NCBI GenBank assembly: GCA_045593265.1
Contig: JAZNWH010000087.1
Span: 1-29,860 of the forward strand
DNA: 29,860 bases
Direction: 5' to 3'
DNA from: RGIG8497 sp045593265
GTDB taxonomy: Bacteria; Bacillota; Clostridia; RGIG6154
How positions within the stretch are numbered: the first letter of the stretch is position 1; each line of letters begins with the position of its first letter. Below the pieces are notes generated by a model. It did not search any database, had not been told where the DNA came from, and worked only from the letters and a program-made list of their open reading frames with translations. Both the position numbers and the translations under genes were made by a program. Of the stretch, positions 1 through 6,146 are shown piece by piece.

Positions 1-689
1 CTTATGTCGTTAAGCTCTTTTACTTTTTTTGCTGCAAGAGCTGTGTTTTCATACTCGGTAGTTTTATAGCCCTTTTCCTTGAGAAATGTTTCACACTGGC
101 TAAGTGCCTGAGGGTGGCTTATAACTTCCTTTATTGTATCCTTTGAGGCTCCCTTTACTCCGACTAAATTCTGCATAATTTCAAGATTATACATTCCGTT
201 TATAAAAAGGTTTCCTGAAAAAATCAAATCACTTACCTGTCCGACCTCTCCCGAGTTGCTGTTTTCAACAGGAAGAACGACACAATTACATTCACCCTTC
301 TCAACAGAGCGATATGCACTTTTAAAATTAGGATAAGAAATATACTGTGCATCAGGGAAAATGTTCTTTGCCGCAATATATGCAAAAGCACCTTCTACCC
401 CGCTGTACGCCACTCGCATACCACTTATTATAAGCTTCTGATACTCCCTTGATACTGCCATATTATTTTCAATAAAGGTTCTGTAAAAAGGAATAAGCTC
501 TTTAGTTTCTATCTGGAGAGAATTTTTTTCAATAACCTCTTTTTCTCTCTGTGCATCAAAAACAGGCATTGAATTTTTTAACTTATATTCTGCAATTTTT
601 TTCACTGTTTCCATCCTTTTTGTGAAAAGTTTTGCCATTTCTGTATCAATTTCATTTATGTTTTTTCTGAGTTCATCAAGCTTCAACAT
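1..689 (-). CDS. pheA: Chorismate mutase / prephenate dehydratase, 3' part cut by window edge
   Basis: Bifunctional enzyme of phenylalanine synthesis: it converts chorismate to prephenate and then to phenylpyruvate. The frame opens with ATG at 689 and stays open to base 1, so only about 229 N-terminal residues are visible. Residues 1 to about 85 (MLKLDELRKNINEIDTEMAK...) form an AroQ-type chorismate mutase domain. The prephenate dehydratase domain follows, starting RVAYSGVEGAFA, with the family signature PVENSNSGEVG and a later SHPQALSQC stretch. The C-terminal ACT regulatory domain, if present, is outside the window. The start is backed by an AAGGAG Shine-Dalgarno 7 bases upstream and by a consensus promoter at 720-748. 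It is divergent from the four-helix-bundle gene. The enzyme supplies the de novo phenylpyruvate branch, which complements the arylacetate-linked operon further right. Identity is confident from the motifs. Confidence 0.93.
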   Translation of the reverse strand, partial: MLKLDELRKNINEIDTEMAKLFTKRMETVKKIAEYKLKNSMPVFDAQREKEVIEKNSLQIETKELIPFYRTFIENNMAVSREYQKLIISGMRVAYSGVEGAFAYIAAKNIFPDAQYISYPNFKSAYRSVEKGECNCVVLPVENSNSGEVGQVSDLIFSGNLFINGMYNLEIMQNLVGVKGASKDTIKEVISHPQALSQCETFLKEKGYKTTEYENTALAAKKVKELNDI

Positions 690-719
690 ACCCGTCTCCT
701 TTGCATAATTTTACTATAA

Positions 720-748
720 ATTTTATCACATTAGATAAACGATGTCAA
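720..748 (-). promoter_or_regulatory. Sigma-A promoter of pheA
   Basis: On the minus strand TTGACA (743-748) is followed by a 17-base spacer and TAAAAT (720-725), with an extended -10 TGA just before it. The predicted start lies about 25 bases before the pheA ATG, so the leader is short and has no room for a T-box. Confidence 0.8.
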
Positions 749-757
749 TAATCCTGA

Positions 758-786
758 TTGCAAATTTATACATTCTGTGATACAAT
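758..786 (+). promoter_or_regulatory. Sigma-A promoter of the hairpin leader and four-helix-bundle gene
   Basis: TTGCAA (758-763), a 17-base spacer and TACAAT (781-786) with an extended -10 TGA (778-780). Transcription should begin near 793, so almost the whole hairpin array at 789-958 would be the 5' untranslated leader of the gene at 981. The promoter is back to back with the pheA promoter, with only 9 bases between the two -35 boxes. Confidence 0.75.
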
Positions 787-788
787 AA

Positions 789-964
789 GTTTGCAAGCAA
801 ACTCAATGAATTGCCTTCGGCATAAATTGAAATCTACGATTTCATGAATTGAGCCTTGTGGCTCATGAATTGTGCTTACGCACATTAAAGGCAATTCAAT
901 TCATGGAGCGTAGCGAGAATTCATGGAGGAACGCCAATTCATAACAACGAAGTTGTTAATTCAT
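789..964 (+). repeat. Array of short hairpins linked by ATGAATTG / AATTCAT
   Basis: The array is a chain of small perfect inverted repeats with 2- to 4-base loops: GTTTGC/GCAAAC (789-802), TGCC/GGCA (812-822), TGAAATC/GATTTCA (828-844), TGAGCC/GGCTCA (850-865), TGTGC/GCACA (871-884) and TAACAAC/GTTGTTA (942-958). The first half is linked by ATGAATTG (806, 844 and 865). The second half carries the reverse complement, AATTCAT (898, 918, 936 and 958), so the array flips direction near 885-897. An outer pairing TGAATTGCC (807-815) with GGCAATTCA (890-898) could fold the left half into one cruciform. The region separates two divergent promoters and forms the leader of the four-helix-bundle gene. 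The function is unknown to me. Confidence 0.8.
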
Positions 965-980
965 TAGATGGAGAAAAACT

Positions 981-1331
981 ATGAAAGAGAATAAACTTGT
1001 AGATTTGTCAAAGCAATTTGCCGTTGATGTTGTTAATCTGTGTACAGAGATAAAGGAAAACAGAAAAGGAAATGTATTGTTAAATCAGCTTTTAAGAAGT
1101 GGCACAAGTATCGGTGCAAACATTCATGAAGCAAATTATGCTTCAAGTAAAGCCGACTTTATAAATAAATTTCAGATAGCCTTGAAAGAATGTTACGAAA
1201 GTAGCTATTGGTTAGCTCTTTTTAAGGAAACTAAAATAATAACAGAAGAGGAATATATAAACATGTATGATAAATGCAGTAAAATCAGAAAATTACTCAT
1301 TGCATCCATAACTACAGCAAAGAGAAAATAA
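981..1331 (+). CDS. Four-helix-bundle protein (S23 / 23S rRNA intervening-sequence family)
   Basis: This 116-residue protein belongs to the small four-helix-bundle family first noticed in 23S rRNA intervening sequences and related to the Avd accessory proteins of diversity-generating retroelements. Typical landmarks are visible: an N-terminal LVDLSKQFAVDVVNL helix, the LLRSGTSIGANIHEANYASSKADFINKFQIALKECYES core, and a basic C-terminal helix. The length is normal for the family. The start is set by GGAGA 8 bases before the ATG. Molecular function is unsettled for stand-alone members; no reverse transcriptase or rRNA gene is nearby, so neither classic context applies. The gene is preceded by a structured hairpin leader with its own promoter and followed after 18 bases by a GNAT gene, probably cotranscribed. 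Family assignment is confident, role unknown. Confidence 0.85.
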   Translation: MKENKLVDLSKQFAVDVVNLCTEIKENRKGNVLLNQLLRSGTSIGANIHEANYASSKADFINKFQIALKECYESSYWLALFKETKIITEEEYINMYDKCSKIRKLLIASITTAKRK

Positions 1332-1349
1332 TAAATAATTGAGGAAAAA

Positions 1350-1820
1350 ATGAAGATAACAATAGCAAAAGCAATAACTGGACAAATTGATGATTGTGTG
1401 AAAATATTACAGGATTCTGTTATCGGGAATATGTATTTTTCTGATTACGAAAAAGCAAAGACAATGCTTGTTGATGCAGTATACAAAAACAGTCTATATA
1501 CTGCACTGTCAGCCGATAATGAATGCTTAGGGTTTATTTATTATATGTCAAATGGTGTTTTTGGCAGTTACCCATATCTTCATATTATAGCAGTCAAGGA
1601 AACACATCGGAGTCAGGGGATAGGGAAACAATTAATTAAACATTTTGAGGAAAATTCATCAAATTACACAATTACAAAATGCTTTCTCACTGTGGATGAT
1701 TTTAATCCGATAGCAAAAAAGTTTTATGAGAATTTAGGCTATCAATGTGTAGGAGCGTTACCTGATTTTTATAGAAAAGGATCCGTTTCTTATTTGATGA
1801 TGAAAGAAATAAGCAAATAA
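1350..1820 (+). CDS. GNAT-family N-acetyltransferase
   Basis: A 156-residue single-domain acyl-CoA-dependent acetyltransferase of the GNAT fold. The acetyl-CoA binding loop is visible as THRSQGIGKQLIKHF (about residues 89-103), preceded by the hydrophobic strand YLHIIAVKE. A typical C-terminal motif follows, FLTVDDFNPIAKKFYENLGYQCVG, in which the N-P-A-x-x-F-Y-x-x-x-G-Y pattern is the usual motif B. The substrate cannot be read from the sequence; small-molecule amines, antibiotics or protein N-termini are all possible. TGAGGA lies 6 bases before the ATG. It sits 18 bases behind the four-helix-bundle gene, so the two are likely on one transcript. I see no convincing terminator between this gene and rnmV. 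Confidence 0.88.
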   Translation: MKITIAKAITGQIDDCVKILQDSVIGNMYFSDYEKAKTMLVDAVYKNSLYTALSADNECLGFIYYMSNGVFGSYPYLHIIAVKETHRSQGIGKQLIKHFEENSSNYTITKCFLTVDDFNPIAKKFYENLGYQCVGALPDFYRKGSVSYLMMKEISK

Positions 1821-1893
1821 AATCATTTTTAGAAACACAAAACATATTAGTTTTTTTACAAACAGAATAGGTTAGTAAATCGTTCACTTATTT

Positions 1894-1899
1894 TATAAT
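1894..1899 (+). promoter_or_regulatory. Possible -10 box directly before rnmV
   Basis: A perfect TATAAT ends 6 bases before the rnmV ATG. The -35 position has only GTTAGT, a weak match. If used, transcription would begin at or within a base or two of the start codon, giving a leaderless message. No Shine-Dalgarno is visible here. Read-through from the upstream GNAT gene is the alternative. Confidence 0.4.
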
Positions 1900-1905
1900 A
1901 AACGT

Positions 1906-2487
1906 ATGAAAATAAAAGAAGTTATTATTGTTGAAGGAAAATATGATAAAATACGAGTTGACTCTGCTGTAGACGCTGTAGTTATTGAAACAGGCGGCTT
2001 TAGTATTTTTCGTGATGCTCAGATGCGCAGACTTATAAAAAGGTATGCAGAAACCAAAGGCATAATTGTTCTTACAGATTCCGATTCTGCAGGCTTTGTT
2101 ATAAGAAATCACATTAAGAATATCGCATCAAATGGAACTGTTAAAATGGCATACATTCCTGAAATAAAAGGCAAAGAAAAAAGAAAAGCCACAGCAGGCA
2201 AAGAAGGTCTTTTAGGTGTTGAGGGAATTGATAATCAGATAATAATTGACGCTCTTATACGAGCAGGCTGTAACGAAGAAGCACCCAAAGAAAAAATAAC
2301 CAACACCGACCTGTTTAACCTGGGCTATTCGGGAAAACCCGACAGCAAGGAAAAGAGGACAAAGCTATTAAAACATCTTAACTTACCTGTTAAATTAAGC
2401 ACAAGCGCTCTTCTTGATGCCCTTAATACCTTTTCTGATTTGGAAAATTTGAAAAAATTGACGAAATTTCTTGACAAAGAAATATAA
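1906..2487 (+). CDS. rnmV: Ribonuclease M5 (5S rRNA maturation)
   Basis: RNase M5 cleaves both strands of the 5S rRNA precursor helix in low-GC Gram-positive bacteria, acting with ribosomal protein L18. The 193-residue length and layout fit: an N-terminal Toprim domain with KEVIIVEGKYDK (acidic residue E10) and the DxD element at LTDSDSAG (D58, D60). The C-terminal region is rich in basic and helical segments and carries the LFNLGYSGKPDSKEKRTKLLKHL stretch seen in the family. The start matches the usual beginning of RnmV proteins, but no ribosome-binding site precedes it. In many Firmicutes rnmV lies beside ksgA; here it stands alone before the T-box operon. The T-box promoter -35 box lies inside its last codons. 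Confidence 0.92.
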   Translation: MKIKEVIIVEGKYDKIRVDSAVDAVVIETGGFSIFRDAQMRRLIKRYAETKGIIVLTDSDSAGFVIRNHIKNIASNGTVKMAYIPEIKGKEKRKATAGKEGLLGVEGIDNQIIIDALIRAGCNEEAPKEKITNTDLFNLGYSGKPDSKEKRTKLLKHLNLPVKLSTSALLDALNTFSDLENLKKLTKFLDKEI

Positions 2488-2499
2488 AAGTGCTAAAAT
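2471..2499 (+). promoter_or_regulatory. Sigma-A promoter of the T-box operon
   Basis: TTGACA (2471-2476), a 17-base spacer and TAAAAT (2494-2499), with TGC before the -10 (extended -10). The -35 box overlaps the end of rnmV. The start near 2506 falls just before the T-box stem I, as expected for this riboswitch. Confidence 0.85.
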
Positions 2500-2514
2500 G
2501 ATTTTACAGTTTAA

Positions 2515-2798
2515 TAAACCAAATGCGTTGACCGGAAACAAGTAGTTTCGGTAATCCGTTTTTAGAGAGCTGTCGGGTGGTGCAAGACAGAAACGGACCC
2601 AAAATGAATACATTCTGCGAGCAGTGCACTGAAAGGAAACGAGTAGGATGCAACGGGTGTGCCCGTAACAGCACTAAGGTAATACCCATTTATGGAATAC
2701 CTGATGAGGCTGTATTCGTGAGAATACGGTAAACAGAGGTGGTACCGCGGGAAACATTCCCGTCCTCTTGTAAAATATTACATGAGGACGGGTTTTTT
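2515..2798 (+). ncRNA. T-box riboswitch leader, predicted tyrosine-specific
   Basis: All main T-box elements are present in order. The AGTAG motif on the 5' side of the specifier loop is at 2541. The TCCGTTT/AAACGGA helix follows, with AGAGAGC and GGTGGTGCAAGACAG in the distal part of stem I (about 2565-2590). The 3' side of the specifier loop reads GAA-UAC-A at 2606-2612, and the T box AGGTGGTACCGCGG is at 2737-2750. The leader ends in a terminator at 2759-2798. The specifier codon UAC codes for tyrosine. The bulge UGGU should pair with a tRNA acceptor end carrying A73, as in bacterial tRNA-Tyr and not tRNA-Trp (G73). Uncharged tRNA-Tyr would stabilise the antiterminator and allow transcription into the symporter. 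Class is certain; the specificity comes from aligning the specifier by eye and is likely but not proven. Confidence 0.93.
2759..2798 (+). terminator. T-box regulated intrinsic terminator
   Basis: CCCGTCCTC (2759-2767) pairs with GAGGACGGG (2784-2792), extended by TGTAA/TTACA across one mismatch, with loop AATA and then TTTTTT. The 5' arm (CCTCT, TTCCCG) can pair instead with AGAGG and CGGGAA around the T box, giving the competing antiterminator. Confidence 0.92.
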
Positions 2799-2850
2799 AT
2801 ATTCTCTTCCTCGAAACAAAATCTTTTTTTTAAGAAAGGAATTGGTAAAA

Positions 2851-4389
2851 ATGTTTCTCAAAATCTCATTGTTGGTAGTTTTCTTTGCAGTTATGATTGC
2901 TGTAGGACTTTACTGCCGTAAGCACTCAACTGACGTAAACGGCTTTGTCTTGGGTGGAAGAAATGTAGGCCCGTGGCTTACAGCTTTTGCTTACGGAACA
3001 AGCTACTTTTCAGCAGTTATTTTTGTAGGATACGCAGGTCAGTTCGGATGGAAATTCGGTATCGCATCAACCTGGATTGGAATTGGAAATGCGATTATCG
3101 GTTCTCTTCTTGCCTGGATAATTTTAGGCAGAAGAACAAGACTTATGACACAGCATCTTAACTCATCTACTATGCCTGAATTCTTTGGCAAAAGATTTGA
3201 CAGCTCTGCACTTAAAATTTTCTCATCAATTTTAGTATTTGTGTTCCTCATTCCTTACACAGCATCACTTTATAATGGTTTATCCCGTCTTTTTGAAATG
3301 GCATTTCCTATGATAAATTACAACACCTGTGTTATAGTAATGGCTGTTCTCACCGGTGTTTACGTTATTGCAGGCGGATATATGGCAACAGCTATTAACG
3401 ATTTTATTCAGGGCATTATAATGCTTGTAGGTATTGTTGCTGTAATTGGAGCTGTTTTAAGCTCTCAGGGCGGATTTATGGAAGCTTTAAGAGGTCTTAG
3501 TGAAATTCCCTGCGAAAATTTGAACGGTGGCTTTGGTTCATTCTTAGGCCCTGACCCGTTTAACCTTTTCTGTGTTGTTATTTTAACATCGCTTGGCACA
3601 TGGGGTCTTCCTCAGATGGTACAAAAATTCTATGCTATCAAAAGCGAAAACAACATTGCAAAAGGCACAATAATTTCAACCATTTTTGCATTAATCGTTG
3701 CAGGTGGATGCTACTTCCTCGGTGGTTTCGGCAGACTTTTCTCAGATAAATTCAATATTATAAATGGTGTTCCTGAAGGTGGTTTTGACGCAATTGTTCC
3801 GAAAATGCTTGAAAGCTTACCTACACTTCTTATAGGTATTGTAATCGTTCTCGTTTTATCAGCATCAATGTCAACTCTTTCTTCACTGGTACTCACTTCA
3901 AGCTCAACTCTTACACTTGATATGATTAAAGGACACATAGTTAAAAATATGAGCGAGAAAAAGCAGGTGCTTGTAATGAGAATTCTCGTTGTATTTTTTA
4001 TAGCAATTTCAGCGTTTATCGCAATCAACAAGGATAAGCTCGGATACATAGCAGATATGATGGGTATTTCCTGGGGTGCTTTGGCAGGTGCATTTTTAGC
4101 ACCGTTCCTCCTTGGACTTTACTGGAAAAAAGTAACTAAAACAGCAGTATGGGTTAACTTCATTTTCAGCTCCATTCTTATGATTGCAAATATGACTGTA
4201 AGAAGCTCTTTCCCTGCTATGTTACAGTCTCCAATTAACTGTGGCGCTGTCGCTATGATTTCAGGCTTTGTTATAGTATGGGTCGTAAGCATCCTTACCA
4301 AAAAGCCAAACCCAGACAGTGTTGATAAAATGTTTGCTTGTTACGACACTGATGTAACAGTTAAATCTAAAAAATCTTTAGGTGAATAA
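2851..4389 (+). CDS. Sodium:solute symporter (SSS family) under T-box control
   Basis: An integral membrane transporter of the SSS (PutP/SglT-like) family, expected to couple sodium entry to solute uptake. The 512-residue chain has about 13 hydrophobic segments. It begins with a membrane helix (residues 1-20) and then the family-typical GFVLGGRNVGPWLTAFAYGTSYFSAVIFVGYAG segment covering the first discontinuous helix. An in-frame ATG at 2782 gives a longer frame, but that codon lies inside the terminator hairpin. ATG 2851, with AGAAAGGA 10 bases upstream, is therefore the start. First gene after the Tyr T-box, it is induced when tRNA-Tyr is uncharged. Likely cargo is tyrosine or a tyrosine precursor such as an arylacetate; the sequence alone cannot decide. 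It is followed after 46 bases by an acyl-CoA ligase. Confidence 0.9.
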   Translation: MFLKISLLVVFFAVMIAVGLYCRKHSTDVNGFVLGGRNVGPWLTAFAYGTSYFSAVIFVGYAGQFGWKFGIASTWIGIGNAIIGSLLAWIILGRRTRLMTQHLNSSTMPEFFGKRFDSSALKIFSSILVFVFLIPYTASLYNGLSRLFEMAFPMINYNTCVIVMAVLTGVYVIAGGYMATAINDFIQGIIMLVGIVAVIGAVLSSQGGFMEALRGLSEIPCENLNGGFGSFLGPDPFNLFCVVILTSLGTWGLPQMVQKFYAIKSENNIAKGTIISTIFALIVAGGCYFLGGFGRLFSDKFNIINGVPEGGFDAIVPKMLESLPTLLIGIVIVLVLSASMSTLSSLVLTSSSTLTLDMIKGHIVKNMSEKKQVLVMRILVVFFIAISAFIAINKDKLGYIADMMGISWGALAGAFLAPFLLGLYWKKVTKTAVWVNFIFSSILMIANMTVRSSFPAMLQSPINCGAVAMISGFVIVWVVSILTKKPNPDSVDKMFACYDTDVTVKSKKSLGE

Positions 4390-4435
4390 ATATTCCATAT
4401 TTTAAATAAACAATAATGTGAAAGGAATTACAAAA

Positions 4436-6073
4436 ATGCCTATTACAGAAATTCTTGCAAAAAACGCAAGAGAATTTACAAATGATGTGTGTCTTGTGGA
4501 GGTTAATCCTCAGCTTGAAGAAAAATCAAGACGCACCTGGAAAGAATACTCTCTTATTGAAGCAGGTACAGAAAACGCCTTAAGACGTGAACTTACCTGG
4601 GGGGAATTTGATAAAAAAGCAAACCGCTTTGCAAATCTTCTCCTTACAAGAGGTATTAAAAAAGGCGACAAAGTGGCAATTCTGCTTATGAACTGTCTTG
4701 AATGGCTTCCTATCTACTTCGGTATTTTAAAGACAGGAGCTTTAGCTGTTCCTCTTAACTATCGCTACACTGCAGAAGAAATCAAATACTGCCTTAAAAA
4801 GGCAGATTGCTGTGCTATGGTTTTCGGTCCTGAATTCATAGGGAGAATGGAAGAAATTACAGAAAGAATTCCTGATGTCAAATTACAGCTTTATGCAGGA
4901 GAGCAGTGCCCTACCTTTGCTGAAAGCTATGACAGACTTGTATCATACTGTTCTTCAAAAGCTCCTGACATTTATTTAAGCGACGATGATGAAGGTGCAA
5001 TTTATTTTTCATCAGGCACAACAGGATTTCCAAAAGCTATTATTCATGCACACAGAAGCCTTATTCATGCCTGCAAGGTTGAACAGGCACACCACAAGCA
5101 GACAAAAGATGATATTTTTCTGTGCATCCCACCCCTTTATCATACAGGGGCAAAAATGCACTGGTTCGGAAGCTTCTTAGTTGGTGGCAAAGCTGTTCTT
5201 TTAAAAGGTGTTAAGCCTGAATGGATTATCAAAACCGTATCTGAAGAAAAATGTACTATTGTATGGCTTCTCGTTCCCTGGGCACAGGATATTTTAGATG
5301 CTATTGAAAGAGGAGACATAAATTTAGACGAATATACCCTCGACCAATGGAGACTTATGCATATAGGTGCACAGCCTGTACCCCCAAGTCTTATCACCCG
5401 TTGGAAGCAGGTGTTCCCAAATCACGATTATGATACAAACTATGGTCTCAGTGAATCTATCGGACCCGGTGCTGTTCATCTTGGTATGGAAAACATTCAC
5501 AAAGTAGGTGCAATCGGAAAAGCAGGCTACGGATGGAAAACCAAAATCGTTGATATGGATGGTAACGCTGTATCTCAGGGCGATGTGGGTGAATTATGCC
5601 TTAAAGGGCCCGGAGTTATGAACTGCTATTATAATGACGAGAAAGCTACCGAAGAAGTTTTAAAAGACGGATGGCTGTTTACAGGTGATATGGCAAAAGA
5701 AGATGAAGACGGATTTATCTTCCTCGTCGACCGTAAAAAAGATGTTATCATTTCAGGCGGTGAAAACCTTTATCCTGTTCAGATTGAAGACTTTTTGCGT
5801 AAGCACAATAAAATAAAGGACGTTGCTGTTATAGGTCTTCCCGATGCAAGACTTGGGGAAATTGCAGCTGCTATTATAGAAGCTAAAGAGGGCATGGAAT
5901 TAACAGAAGAAGAAATCGAAGATTTTTGCTTCGACCTTCCAAAATACAAAAGACCACGTAAGCTTATTTTTGCAGATGTTCCCCGAAACCCAACGGGAAA
6001 AATCGAAAAGCCTAAACTTCGTGAGCTTTATTGCGGAGACAGTCTTGTTGCAAAACAAAACGAAATCAATTAA
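4436..6073 (+). CDS. AMP-forming acyl-CoA ligase (probable aryl or carboxylic acid CoA ligase)
   Basis: A member of the ANL superfamily that activates a carboxylic acid with ATP to an acyl-adenylate and then to the CoA thioester. Visible motifs include the phosphate-binding loop FSSGTTGFPK (about residues 191-200) and YGLSESIGPG (motif A5). GDMAKEDEDGFIFLVDRKKDVIISGGENLYP covers A7/A8 and the hinge, and PRNPTGKIEKPKLRE holds the catalytic C-terminal lysine. The length, 545 residues, is normal. A GTG at 4418 would add six residues, but AAAGGA sits 9 bases before ATG 4436, so that start is preferred. It lies between the T-box transporter and iorAB and is different in type from the PaaK further down. 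In context an arylacetate or related acid is the likely substrate. Class is certain, substrate inferred. Confidence 0.9.
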   Translation: MPITEILAKNAREFTNDVCLVEVNPQLEEKSRRTWKEYSLIEAGTENALRRELTWGEFDKKANRFANLLLTRGIKKGDKVAILLMNCLEWLPIYFGILKTGALAVPLNYRYTAEEIKYCLKKADCCAMVFGPEFIGRMEEITERIPDVKLQLYAGEQCPTFAESYDRLVSYCSSKAPDIYLSDDDEGAIYFSSGTTGFPKAIIHAHRSLIHACKVEQAHHKQTKDDIFLCIPPLYHTGAKMHWFGSFLVGGKAVLLKGVKPEWIIKTVSEEKCTIVWLLVPWAQDILDAIERGDINLDEYTLDQWRLMHIGAQPVPPSLITRWKQVFPNHDYDTNYGLSESIGPGAVHLGMENIHKVGAIGKAGYGWKTKIVDMDGNAVSQGDVGELCLKGPGVMNCYYNDEKATEEVLKDGWLFTGDMAKEDEDGFIFLVDRKKDVIISGGENLYPVQIEDFLRKHNKIKDVAVIGLPDARLGEIAAAIIEAKEGMELTEEEIEDFCFDLPKYKRPRKLIFADVPRNPTGKIEKPKLRELYCGDSLVAKQNEIN

Positions 6074-6083
6074 TACTTAAATG

Positions 6084-6112
6084 TTGAAATTTTTTCAGGA
6101 TTTTAGTATAAT
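6084..6112 (+). promoter_or_regulatory. Sigma-A promoter before iorA
   Basis: TTGAAA (6084-6089), a 17-base spacer and TATAAT (6107-6112), all in the short gap after the acyl-CoA ligase. It could express iorA-iorB-paaK-ACT without passing the T-box. I see no terminator between the ligase and this promoter, so both transcripts are possible. Confidence 0.7.
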
Positions 6113-6146
6113 TATATCATCAAAATAATGAAAGGTTTTAACTGTT

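Noticed and set aside
789..964. CRISPR array
   Set aside because: The linkers are only 7-8 bases and the units are self-complementary and of unequal size; no cas genes are present.
981..1331. Diversity-generating retroelement
   Set aside because: The four-helix-bundle protein is distantly related to Avd, but there is no reverse transcriptase, template repeat or variable repeat in the window.
2782..2850. In-frame ATG at 2782 as start of the symporter
   Set aside because: The codon is inside the T-box terminator hairpin and has no ribosome-binding site; ATG 2851 has a good one and gives a normal N-terminus.
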